Below are positions 24,897-32,405 of a stretch of 64,000 nt of DNA, in pieces. The DNA is taken from NCBI RefSeq assembly GCF_014203095.1, contig NZ_JACHIG010000002.1, positions 115,695 through 179,694 on the forward strand, given 5' to 3'. The notes under the pieces were generated by a model. That model did no database searches. It saw nothing but the letters and a program-made list of their open reading frames with translations, and was not told the origin of the DNA. Positions within the stretch are counted from its first letter, which is position 1, and the number at the start of each line of letters is the position of its first letter. A program made the translations under genes and the position numbers. This DNA comes from Prosthecobacter vanneervenii (GTDB lineage Bacteria > Verrucomicrobiota > Verrucomicrobiia > Verrucomicrobiales > Verrucomicrobiaceae).

Positions 24897-27800
24897 ATGA
24901 GCTTTTCGTTTAGAGGTTTGTTTCAGCGCGGAACCGGTTCTCATGAACCGGTGCAGGGCGTTCAGCAATACTTCACAGGAGCACATAATCAGAGGGTGGC
25001 GGGTCCCGGAACACAAAGTCTTCCCCCCATGCAAGCCTCCTCAGTTCCACCATTTTCAGCAGGCGCTTCTCCGTTTCAGATGAGCGGGGGACCGCTGTTT
25101 AAAACTGCAGGCAATGAACCTGTGGCAGCCCCGCCGATCAATTCCACCACAGGCCTTTCCCCATTTAGCGTAGCCGGAGCCACCCCCACCAATGCACCTT
25201 TGACGGTCGGAGACGTGATCCAGCAGTTGCCTCCCGAAGTGGTGCGTGGGGGAGCGCTGCCTATGGAGCAGCCACTCTCCCTGCCCCCGGCGCTGGTGGA
25301 AAATGCACTGCGCAGCGGACAAGCTGCGCTACCGGTTTTTGAGCTTTATCGAGTCTGCCCGGCCATGTTTCAGGTGCCCATCTCGCCACAGGATCCGCGT
25401 ATGGTTTCACTGCCAGCAACGAAGCTGCCCGGCCTGATCGCCCAGGCGCGTGAGAGCGCTCCTGCACCACACCCTCCGGCCATGCCGCCAGGAAGCTCTG
25501 CTGCTGCCGGCTCTCCTTTCTCGCTGGCGCAGCCTGTGCCCACGCCAAATTCACCTGCGGGATCACCTTTTCAAATGCAGCCGCCCGCGAGCCCGTTCTC
25601 TCCAGTGGCCCGCATGCCTGAGCCAGCTGGTGGCAGTCCTTTTTCTATGCCGCAGGCTGGAGGTGGCAGCCCCTTTTCCATGACTGGAGGGGACGGAGCC
25701 TCGCCCTTTGGGCAGCCTGCGCCGGGTGCACCGGCGGGTTCTCCCTTTTCTCTGGGTGGGGCGAAGGCATCCCCCTTTGAAGCAGCCTCCACAGCGGGGA
25801 GTCATGCAGGTGGCTCGCCATTTTCCACTGCAGCGGCGCCTCTGCCAGCGCCGGGAGCGCCTGCGGGCTCTCCATTCTCCCTCGGAGGTTTTCTGACTGC
25901 AAGCCAGCATGGTGAGGCACCTTTACCAAAGCCTGCACCTGGCGCCCCTGTGGGTTCACCATTCTCCCTAGGTGGCAGTTCGCCTTTTGGCACAGCATCT
26001 ACGCCACAACCAGCGCCGGGAGCACCGGCGGGTTCCCCCTTCTCTCTCGGGGGTGCCGCAGGTGGGTCTCCCTTCGCCGCAGTCTCGACATCCCAGCCTG
26101 CGCCGGGTGATTCGATGGGTTCGCCGCTCTCCTTCGGCGGTGGTGCTGGCGGCCCAGCTTTCAGCGCGGCTGCCGAGCCTCAGCCCGCGCCGGGTGCCCC
26201 TGCAGGTGCACCTTTCTTGATGGGTGGTGGCGTTGGTGGTTCGCCGTTTGGTGGAGCCTCGACAGCGCCTGCGAGTTCGCTGTTTGGAGCATCAGGCGCA
26301 CAGCCACTGATGGGCGCAGCACAGGCCTCATCAGCCTTTGTGTCCGGCCATCAGGCGAATTCATCTTTTGGCAGTCCGCCGGCCTCTCAACCGCCGCCCG
26401 CTCCGGAAAAAGTAGAGCTTGGTCAGGTTTCGATCTCCCAGCTTTTCACACCGCAGTCCCAGGCGCAGGCCTCTACGCCCGCCGATGCCGCAGGCGCACC
26501 CGCCATGCCGTTTGGCTCTCCTTTTGTGTCCGCAATGAAGGAAGCAGCTCCTCCGTCGGCTGAGCCTGGAGCCCCTGAGCCACCCGCCATGCCAGTCGGG
26601 CTCTCCGCCTTTGCCACCCTCTCCCCACAGCCGACTGTGCAGGCGCCGATGCAGTTTGCCCCGGCACCCGCAGCCAATCCTTCCGGCTTTGCACCGCTGA
26701 CGCTGCAGCCTGCTGCAACTGCTGCACCCTCTGCCTTTGGCGCATCCGCCCCTGCCCCTTCCGGCTCCACGGCCAGTGCGCCGGGCGTGGTGAAGCTGGG
26801 CTTTGCCGCAGTGCTCAATGGCCGCAGCATGGAAGAACTGGGCTTCAACCCCAGCACCCTGCCCGCATGGATCTCCACCAATGTTCCTGCGCATGTGCTC
26901 AAAGAGCAGATGGCCACCGGCAACTTTGTGGTGGAGCTGGGTCTGCTGATCGATGGGCTGACGGACATTGGCTTCCGCAACACACTTGGAAGCGCAAAAC
27001 GCGACTGCAGCATCAGGCTGCCGCAGAATGAAGTTTTCCATGCACTGACCCAGGCTGGCAGCAGCGGGGCACCGGCCGCTGCGCAGACCATGCCTGCTGG
27101 GGTGCTGCCCACGGCACGCCCCACGACAATGCAGGTGGTGCCCGCCCAGCCACAGCCTGGCGCTCAGGTAGTACAGTCCCTCTTTGGCCAGCCTGCAGCA
27201 GAGCCCAAACCTCAGCCCGCAGCAGAGCCTGTGTCAAAAGCTGCGCTCAATCCCTTCGGCCAGAGCCAGCAAACACCAGCCCCGATCACAGCCTTTCGTG
27301 CCATGCCGCCCGCAACAGCGGCCCCAGCGCCTTTCAGCTTCCCGTCTGCACCGACACTGGCTCCAGCCACTCCGGCAGCAGGATTTGGCTTCTCGACACC
27401 GCCCGCGCCGGCAGAACCGCCGCCTCCTGCCGTCAGCCAGGCTCCTGCTGGCATTTCCCTTTTTGGAGGATCATCTCCATCTCCCGCAACCCCCGCCGCT
27501 GCGCCGCAGCAGCCCCTGCCCGGTGCATTCCAGAATTTCGGAGCTCCCCCCACTGGATCAATTAAACCGTTTGATCCTTTTGCTTCATCATCCGCAGGTC
27601 CTCTGCCTTCGTCCAAAATCGGCCTGCCAGCAGATTCCGCCTCTGGTTTCAGCAGCGCGCAGCTTCTGGGGCAGGCGCCTGCATCTCAGTCTGGAGGATC
27701 ACTCTTTGCACCAGCCCCCGAGACCAAGCCCGCGACTACGAGCGGCATGTTTGCCCCGGCGCCTGAGATCAAGCCGCAGGGCGCAACAAGTCTCTTCGCG

Positions 27801-28499
27801 CCCTCTGCAGCACCCGAAAACAAGCCGGCCACCACCAGCCTTTTTGCCACCCCCTCTCCTGCGCTGCTACAACCCACCGCAGCCATGGCCCCTGCACTGG
27901 AGGAGATCCCATCCTTTTCGCCCGCCCCCATGACTGAGGCCAAGGCGGCCACGCGCAGCCTGTTTGGCTCCGGCGCGGGCAGCATCCCGCTTTTCTCAGA
28001 TCCTCCTCCCACGCCCAAGAGCAGCGCCGCGCCTGCACCGGCCCCGGCACCTGCCAAGCCTGCGCCCCCCAAGACCTCTTACCTGGGGCTGGCCCCGCTG
28101 GACACCCAGACGGACCAGCTGCTGCTCCGCGCGCTGCTGGCCACCGAGGAGAAGCTGGACGCCCAGCGCGTGGTGGAAAAGCTGGGCTCCATGCCCGGAC
28201 TGAGCGCCTGCGTGTGCCTGAGCGGCGCACGCGTGCTGAGCCATGCCAACCTGGCCAGCGTCGAGGCCGCCCAGTTTCAGCAGCAGGCGCCGGAGATCGC
28301 ACGCCAGCTGCGCGGACTGGTGCCGCTGATCGGCATCGACGGGGCGGAGACCTTTACCCTGAACGCCGGCGGCCGCCTGCTGACCTTCTGCTTCCCTGGA
28401 GAGAGCATCGTGGGTGTGCTGCACGATGAAGAGCCCAGCACGGGCATGCGTGACAAGATCACCCTCATCGCGCGCGAGCTGGCGCGCATGCTGGGCTGA
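24897..28499 (+). CDS. Giant FG/SPF-repeat low-complexity protein with C-terminal Roadblock/LC7 domain, 1200 aa
   Basis: I read six parts. (1) A short N-terminus MSFSFRGLF. (2) A folded segment at about 101-184 (PLTVGDVIQQLPPEVVR to VSLPATKLPGLI). (3) A disordered Pro/Ala/Gly/Ser stretch with some eighteen SPF triplets; six imperfect units of the type PAPGAPAGSPFSLGG lie between about 272 and 450. (4) A second folded segment at about 629-715, patterned like the first (SGQ/TGN, then Phe, then LP). (5) A second disordered stretch with SLFG, NPFG, SLFAPAP and similar FG-type motifs; FG dipeptides total about fourteen across the protein. (6) A Roadblock/LC7-like domain at about 1065-1200 (TDQLLLRALLATEEKLDAQ, VLHDEEPSTGMRDKI). 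No signal peptide or membrane helix. An MglA-type GTPase gene follows. Roadblock domains act on Ras-like GTPases; the low-complexity function is inferred. Not an FG-nucleoporin homologue by any visible ancestry. Confidence 0.75.
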   Translation: MSFSFRGLFQRGTGSHEPVQGVQQYFTGAHNQRVAGPGTQSLPPMQASSVPPFSAGASPFQMSGGPLFKTAGNEPVAAPPINSTTGLSPFSVAGATPTNAPLTVGDVIQQLPPEVVRGGALPMEQPLSLPPALVENALRSGQAALPVFELYRVCPAMFQVPISPQDPRMVSLPATKLPGLIAQARESAPAPHPPAMPPGSSAAAGSPFSLAQPVPTPNSPAGSPFQMQPPASPFSPVARMPEPAGGSPFSMPQAGGGSPFSMTGGDGASPFGQPAPGAPAGSPFSLGGAKASPFEAASTAGSHAGGSPFSTAAAPLPAPGAPAGSPFSLGGFLTASQHGEAPLPKPAPGAPVGSPFSLGGSSPFGTASTPQPAPGAPAGSPFSLGGAAGGSPFAAVSTSQPAPGDSMGSPLSFGGGAGGPAFSAAAEPQPAPGAPAGAPFLMGGGVGGSPFGGASTAPASSLFGASGAQPLMGAAQASSAFVSGHQANSSFGSPPASQPPPAPEKVELGQVSISQLFTPQSQAQASTPADAAGAPAMPFGSPFVSAMKEAAPPSAEPGAPEPPAMPVGLSAFATLSPQPTVQAPMQFAPAPAANPSGFAPLTLQPAATAAPSAFGASAPAPSGSTASAPGVVKLGFAAVLNGRSMEELGFNPSTLPAWISTNVPAHVLKEQMATGNFVVELGLLIDGLTDIGFRNTLGSAKRDCSIRLPQNEVFHALTQAGSSGAPAAAQTMPAGVLPTARPTTMQVVPAQPQPGAQVVQSLFGQPAAEPKPQPAAEPVSKAALNPFGQSQQTPAPITAFRAMPPATAAPAPFSFPSAPTLAPATPAAGFGFSTPPAPAEPPPPAVSQAPAGISLFGGSSPSPATPAAAPQQPLPGAFQNFGAPPTGSIKPFDPFASSSAGPLPSSKIGLPADSASGFSSAQLLGQAPASQSGGSLFAPAPETKPATTSGMFAPAPEIKPQGATSLFAPSAAPENKPATTSLFATPSPALLQPTAAMAPALEEIPSFSPAPMTEAKAATRSLFGSGAGSIPLFSDPPPTPKSSAAPAPAPAPAKPAPPKTSYLGLAPLDTQTDQLLLRALLATEEKLDAQRVVEKLGSMPGLSACVCLSGARVLSHANLASVEAAQFQQQAPEIARQLRGLVPLIGIDGAETFTLNAGGRLLTFCFPGESIVGVLHDEEPSTGMRDKITLIARELARMLG

Positions 28500-28514
28500 G
28501 AACTGGCGCGCAAT

Positions 28515-28548
28515 CTGCGGCGGTGCTGCGGCACAGGCAGTCTTTTTT
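28515..28548 (+). terminator. Hairpin plus T-run between the FG-repeat gene and the GTPase gene
   Basis: CTGC (28515-28518) pairs with GCAG (28537-28540), and GTGC (28523-28526) pairs with GCAC (28531-28534) over a TGCG loop. TCTTTTTTCTCTTCCC follows. This is a weak intrinsic terminator or attenuator. It would lower GTPase transcription relative to the giant protein unless the GTPase has its own promoter. Confidence 0.45.
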
Positions 28549-28586
28549 CTCTTCCCTTCCATACGCCCGTTTCCTAAAATACCGCC

Positions 28587-29240
28587 ATGCCCAGCGTCAA
28601 CCACGAAGACCGCACCGTGAGCTTCAAGATCGTGTACTGCGGCAGTCCGCTGAGCGGGAAGACCACGAACCTGCAGCAGATCCACGCCAAGCTGGACCCC
28701 ACTGGACGGAGTGATCTGGTGTCCCTCTCCACAGCGCAGGACCGCACGCTGTTCTTTGACTTTCTGGCAGTGGAGGCAGACGCGCTGCCGGGGTACAAGA
28801 CGACCTTTCACCTCTACACGGTGCCGGGGCAGATCACGTACAATGCCACCCTGCAGCTAGTGCTGCGCCAGGCAGATGGCGTGGTCTTTGTGGCGGACTC
28901 CCAAATGGACCGCCAGCGGGACAACCTGCAGTCCCTGCAAAGCCTGGAGGCCAACCTGCGCATGAACGGCAGCGAATTGGAGCGCCTCCCCATCGTGCTG
29001 CAATACAACAAACGTGACCTGCCCAACGCCGCGCCTGTGGAGTACCTGGAATATCTTTACAACAACCGAGCCACGCCGTTTCTGAGCTTTGAGTCGGATG
29101 CGCGCACCGGGCGCAACGTGCTGGCCACGCTGAACGCCATCTCCCAAGCGGTGCTGCACCAGTTCCGCCAGAGGGCCGCCCCGCACGACAGCAGCGGTGC
29201 GGCGAAGGAGATGCGGACCCAGGAGCTGGCTGCGGCGTGA
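28587..29240 (+). CDS. mglA: MglA-type small Ras-like GTPase, 217 aa
   Basis: The P-loop CGSPLSGKTTN (G1), the stretch AQDRTLFFDFLAVE, the TVPGQ switch that replaces DxxGQ, VVFVADSQMDR, and LQYNKRDLPN (G4, NKxD) together match Myxococcus MglA and its bacterial relatives almost motif for motif. SFESDARTG stands at the G5 position. MglA cycles between GDP and GTP and marks the leading cell pole in gliding bacteria, with the Roadblock protein MglB as its GAP. Here two Roadblock-like proteins flank it, so it is probably part of a GTPase switch. No motility genes are near, so its output is unknown. Start at the ATG at 28587 after GCCGCC. Confidence 0.88.
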   Translation: MPSVNHEDRTVSFKIVYCGSPLSGKTTNLQQIHAKLDPTGRSDLVSLSTAQDRTLFFDFLAVEADALPGYKTTFHLYTVPGQITYNATLQLVLRQADGVVFVADSQMDRQRDNLQSLQSLEANLRMNGSELERLPIVLQYNKRDLPNAAPVEYLEYLYNNRATPFLSFESDARTGRNVLATLNAISQAVLHQFRQRAAPHDSSGAAKEMRTQELAAA

Positions 29241-29313
29241 AATGCCACGCTGAGCCGCCACCGGATTTCTTTTCTGCGACCGCCCCTCTCCACGCCACCG
29301 CGCACCGTCTCTC

Positions 29314-29715
29314 ATGGAACTCGCCACGCTCGTGTCATCCCTGCCCGCCGTCATTCAGGCTGCCATAGCCGATGACGCCGGACGCCTGCTGGCCTGCGCG
29401 GGAGAGGGTGCGCCGCCCAACGCCGCCGTGCTGGTGCTGGCCCATGCCACGCTCTCGGCTGCCGCAGAGCTGGGCCGCCGCTCTGACAGCGGCGAGTGCC
29501 TGGAGATCGTGCAGCAGCATGAAAAGGGTGTTATCTACCTGCATGCGCTGCCGCGACATCGCCTGCTGCTGGTGCACTGCCACAGCCCGGCCCCCATCCC
29601 TGCCTTGCGCGATGCCTGTGCCCGGCTCATGCCCTCTGCCTCCCCGCCGCTTAAGACGGCCCCCATCCCTGCCCTGGACCTGGGCGATGCGCTGCATGCG
29701 GAGCCGAGGTGGTGA
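29314..29715 (+). CDS. Small Roadblock/LC7-like protein (MglB-like), 133 aa
   Basis: The sequence alternates strands and helices in Roadblock order: VIQAAIADDAGRLLACAG, AAVLVLAHATLSAAAELGRR, SGECLEIVQQHEKGVIYLHAL and HRLLLVHCHSPAPIPALRDACARLM. The long Ala-rich helix between two sheet halves is typical. It lacks the first helix usual in MglB, and its tail (115-133) is Pro-rich. It lies 73 bp after the mglA-like gene and could be the GTPase's activating protein or a subunit that pairs with the Roadblock end of the giant protein. Assignment is by pattern only. Confidence 0.65.
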   Translation: MELATLVSSLPAVIQAAIADDAGRLLACAGEGAPPNAAVLVLAHATLSAAAELGRRSDSGECLEIVQQHEKGVIYLHALPRHRLLLVHCHSPAPIPALRDACARLMPSASPPLKTAPIPALDLGDALHAEPRW

Positions 29716-29747
29716 TGTTTGCAAATGAAGGTGCATGGACGTGCGGC

Positions 29748-29774
29748 CGGAGCCGATGTGGACATCGGCGCTCC
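29748..29774 (+). repeat. Palindromic hairpin in the gap before apbE
   Basis: GCCGATGT (29752-29759) and ACATCGGC (29762-29769) are perfect arms separated by GG, with flanking GGA/TCC-type complementarity. No T-run follows. It could be a dispersed palindromic element or an mRNA 3' hairpin; only one copy is in this window. Confidence 0.5.
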
Positions 29775-29902
29775 CAGCAATGAGCGGTGTGGTGGAAGAG
29801 TGATCTCGTGTTTGAGAGGTTGTCAGGGTGGTCGGAAGAATCGCGGTGGTTGTTTGAGGGGGCTGTGGTAGGGGTGGCCTCCCACCTTTCCCCCCGCGCC
29901 TC

Positions 29903-30853
29903 ATGACCTCCGCTGCAGCACGGCTGCTTTTGCTTCTGCTCCTCGTCTGTGCGCTGCCGTTGAGTGCGCTGGAGCGCTTTGATTTCTCCGCGCCGCTGAT
30001 GTTCACCACCTTCCGCATCTCGGTGCATGCGGAAAACCGTGCGCAGGCGGAGCAGGCGGCGGATGCGGCCTTCAAGCGCATCGCCGCGCTGAACGCCGTG
30101 TACTCCGATTACGAGCCGAACAGCGAGCTGATCCTGACCTGCAATGCAGGCCCGGACAAGCCGGTGAAAGTGAGCGCGGATTTGTATGATCTGGTGCAGC
30201 GGTCACTGGAGCTTGCTGAGATCACGGAGGGGGCCTTTGACATCACGTGTGGAAACCTCAGCCACCTGTGGCGGCGCACCAAGCGCACGCACCAGCTGCC
30301 GCCTGCGGAGCGGCTGCAGCAGGCGCTGGCGGCCACGGACTGGCGCGCTGTGCAGCTGGATGAAAGGGCGCACACGCTCACGCTGCTGAAGCCGGGCATG
30401 CTGCTGGACGTTGGCGGCATCGCCAAAGGCTATGCGGCGGATGCGGGGCTGAAGGTGCTGCGGGAGCACGGGCTGACGCACGCGCTGGTGATGGCGGGCG
30501 GGGACATCGCCATCGGCGATCCGCCACCAGGGGAGGATGCGTGGGATATCAAGCTGCGGCAGTTTGCCAGTGAGAAGCCGGAGGAGGACATGACCACCGT
30601 GCGCCTGCACAACTGCGGCGTGTCCACCTCGGGGGATCTGTACCAGTTCACCGAGATCGAAGGAAAGCGCTACTCACACATCATCTCCCCCTTCACCGGC
30701 ATGGGGCTGACGCAGCGTGTGGCGTGCTCGGTCATCGCCCCGGACTGCACCACCAGCGACGCCCTGGCCACGGCCATGTGCGTGCTGGGTAGAGAACGCG
30801 GAGAGAAAGCAGCGGCGAAGGTGAAGGGCGTGACGGTGAAGTTTGCGGAGTGA
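29903..30853 (+). CDS. apbE: FAD:protein FMN transferase (ApbE family), 316 aa
   Basis: A signal peptide (MTSAAARLLLLLLLVCALPLSA) precedes the ApbE pattern: FTTFRISVHAEN, YSDYEPNSELILTCN, LVQRSLELAEITEGAFDITCGNLSHLWR, LLDVGGIAKGYAADAG, ALVMAGGDIAIG, GVSTSGDLYQF, SHIISPFTG and CTTSDALATAMCVLG. ApbE attaches FMN to Thr/Ser of exported redox proteins such as Nqr/Rnf subunits. All the FAD and metal landmarks appear present. The gap before it (29716-29902) holds a hairpin and no other gene. No flavoprotein target is nearby. Confidence 0.88.
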   Translation: MTSAAARLLLLLLLVCALPLSALERFDFSAPLMFTTFRISVHAENRAQAEQAADAAFKRIAALNAVYSDYEPNSELILTCNAGPDKPVKVSADLYDLVQRSLELAEITEGAFDITCGNLSHLWRRTKRTHQLPPAERLQQALAATDWRAVQLDERAHTLTLLKPGMLLDVGGIAKGYAADAGLKVLREHGLTHALVMAGGDIAIGDPPPGEDAWDIKLRQFASEKPEEDMTTVRLHNCGVSTSGDLYQFTEIEGKRYSHIISPFTGMGLTQRVACSVIAPDCTTSDALATAMCVLGRERGEKAAAKVKGVTVKFAE

Positions 30854-30911
30854 CCTAGGGGAAGCCCGACGAAAGCAGGTGCATTATTGTCTGAAGGCGG
30901 CAGAATAAACT

Positions 30912-31559
30912 ATGGAAATGGAATCCGCATCAGACTCTGAGGCATCTTGGACCAAGTTCCTCAACCCTGAATCATTGAAGCAAAACCTTCTCCAAGGCGG
31001 TTTATACCTGGCAGCATTCGAGATGCTCAAAGATTCACTCGTGGGAAGACCAAAAGATTTCTTCTGCTTCGGAGTTTCTGAAGGTGAATTTGTCAGCGAC
31101 TTGTCCTCACCAAGTTATGAAAGCGAAGTACGTTCTTTGCACAAGCATCCCTTTACGGCATCCGCTCTTTGGTGGCACAAGCAAGGTGCCCTATCGGATC
31201 TAGATCTCGACTTCTTAAGACAGATTCGAGAACACCGGGATCAGATTGCGCACAATATGCCGAAGATGATTGGAAGCGTGAAGCACAGCATCAACCTAGA
31301 TCTGCTGACACACACAAACTCGATATTAGCCAAGATTGACAACTGGTGGTTACAGAACATCGAGGCAGCGATTGCCCCGGAGCAGTACGAGCGGTTCACT
31401 CAGGAAGAGCTGAAAGCAGCGTCCAGTATGAGTTCCGTTTTTCTTGCAATGATGATTCCACTTGTTGCGGGCGATGACAGTCAATTCCGCAGCCTTTACA
31501 CGATGTGGTGTGAACGCCAGAAACAGAAGGGCGAAGCAGTCGCGAATGCTCCTCACTAG
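30912..31559 (+). CDS. Orphan protein with HEPN-like Rx4H motif, lower GC, 215 aa
   Basis: A soluble, mainly helical protein with no signal peptide. The segment LDLDFLRQIREHRDQIAHNM contains R109 and H114 spaced as in the Rx4-6H motif of HEPN RNases and related helical proteins, in a helix context typical of that fold. The rest matches no family I know. Base composition is clearly less GC-rich than all neighbours, with codons such as ATA, TTA and AAA more frequent, suggesting recent transfer. No obvious MNT-type partner adjoins it. It may be a defence or toxin-like protein, but this is inferred. Confidence 0.6.
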   Translation: MEMESASDSEASWTKFLNPESLKQNLLQGGLYLAAFEMLKDSLVGRPKDFFCFGVSEGEFVSDLSSPSYESEVRSLHKHPFTASALWWHKQGALSDLDLDFLRQIREHRDQIAHNMPKMIGSVKHSINLDLLTHTNSILAKIDNWWLQNIEAAIAPEQYERFTQEELKAASSMSSVFLAMMIPLVAGDDSQFRSLYTMWCERQKQKGEAVANAPH

Positions 31560-31698
31560 GACCTCAATTCCGCGCTCGACGCGGGTCCACGATGGTTGAT
31601 TCCCTTGTGCACACTCACCGATACTCGCTGAACAAACCTGCAACGGCAAAGAATAAGCTTTCCCATTGCCGCACCCTGCCTTTCGCGCATTCTGAAGC

Positions 31699-32169
31699 AT
31701 GACTTCCTCAGGTTTGCGCAAGAGTCTGGATGTGGTGGCGGCCATCGAAGCGGCCAAGGGCACGGTGGTGCTGCTGGCGGGCTTTGGGCTGCTGGGGCTG
31801 CTGCACCGGGACCTGCATGAGCTGAGCAGCAAGATCGTGATGCATCTGCACCTGAACCCGGCGAGAAAGTATCCGCACATCTTCATCGACCTGATGTCAT
31901 CGCTCAATGACCAGCGGCTGTGGTTCATGGCAGGCATGGCGGTGCTGTACTCCACCCTCCGCTTTGTGGAGGCCTACGGGCTGTGGAAGCAGAAGACCTG
32001 GGCGGAGTGGCTGGCGCTGGTGGGCGGATGCATCTACCTGCCGGCAGAGGTGTACGAGATCGCGAAAAAGGTCACCTTCATCCATGTGTCCGCGCTGGTG
32101 GTGAACCTGGTGGTGGTGCTGCTGATGGCCAAAGTGCTGCTGCAAAAGCGCCAGGGTAGGAAAGTCTAG
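31699..32169 (+). CDS. DUF2127-like membrane protein, 156 aa
   Basis: Three to four hydrophobic helices: VVLLAGFGLLGLL (25-37), WFMAGMAVLYSTLRFVEAYGLW (76-97), LALVGGCIYLPAEVYEI (105-121) and ALVVNLVVVLLMAKVLL (130-147). The start LDVVAAIEAAKG and the segment RFVEAYGLWKQKTWAEWLAL are the hallmarks of DUF2127. These inner-membrane proteins have no established biochemical role. The 139-bp gap upstream (31560-31698) shows nothing definable. Confidence 0.8.
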   Translation: MTSSGLRKSLDVVAAIEAAKGTVVLLAGFGLLGLLHRDLHELSSKIVMHLHLNPARKYPHIFIDLMSSLNDQRLWFMAGMAVLYSTLRFVEAYGLWKQKTWAEWLALVGGCIYLPAEVYEIAKKVTFIHVSALVVNLVVVLLMAKVLLQKRQGRKV

Positions 32170-32180
32170 GATTTTTTACC

Positions 32181-32194
32181 ATGACCATGGTCAT
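32181..32194. promoter_or_regulatory. Perfect 14-bp palindrome ATGACCATGGTCAT downstream of the DUF2127 gene
   Basis: The arms ATGACCA/TGGTCAT are fully symmetrical, with a T-run before and AAAA after. The core TGACCATGGT also occurs at 576-585 just before the vWA protein start. It could be an operator for a dimeric regulator or a small bidirectional terminator. Confidence 0.35.
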
Positions 32195-32254
32195 AAAAGA
32201 CGAAAAATTTCATCTTTCTTGCCAGGGTTTTACATGTTTCTGACACATCCCTGC

Positions 32255-32397
32255 CGGACTGTGCGAGTCTGGCCCCAGATCCAGAGAGCAGCACGAAGGC
32301 TGCAGATCGCACATTTCAGTTAGTGATTCCTGCATGGCTGTTGGATACACTTCAAAAAGCCGGGGTGGATCGAGTGATCCACCCCGGCTTTTTTTTT
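32255..32397 (+). ncRNA. Putative structured RNA with three-way junction ending in an intrinsic terminator
   Basis: TGTGCGA (32260-32266) and TCGCACA (32307-32313) form a perfect 7-bp closing stem. Inside it lie the hairpins TCTG/CAGA (near 32268-32279) and GCAGC/GCTGC (32288-32303). About 40 nt later comes a perfect 18-bp terminator. No protein-like frame covers it. It could be a small RNA, or the leader of the gene at 32406, in which case the terminator would act as an attenuator or riboswitch-type switch. No known RNA family is recognised. Confidence 0.4.
32354..32397 (+). terminator. Strong intrinsic terminator, symmetrical and probably bidirectional
   Basis: An 18-bp perfect stem (32354-32371 with 32376-32393) has the GC core GCCGGGGTGGATC, a GAGT loop, and a T-run to 32397. 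The opposite strand also has a T-run, so it can stop RNA polymerase from either side. The next gene starts only 9 bp downstream at 32406. Confidence 0.88.
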
Positions 32398-32405
32398 GCT
32401 CCAAG

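Noticed and set aside
24897-28499. True FG-nucleoporin homology of the giant protein
   Set aside because: The resemblance is compositional (SPF/FG in Pro/Ser/Gly-rich stretches). No nucleoporin fold is visible, so convergence is more likely than ancestry.
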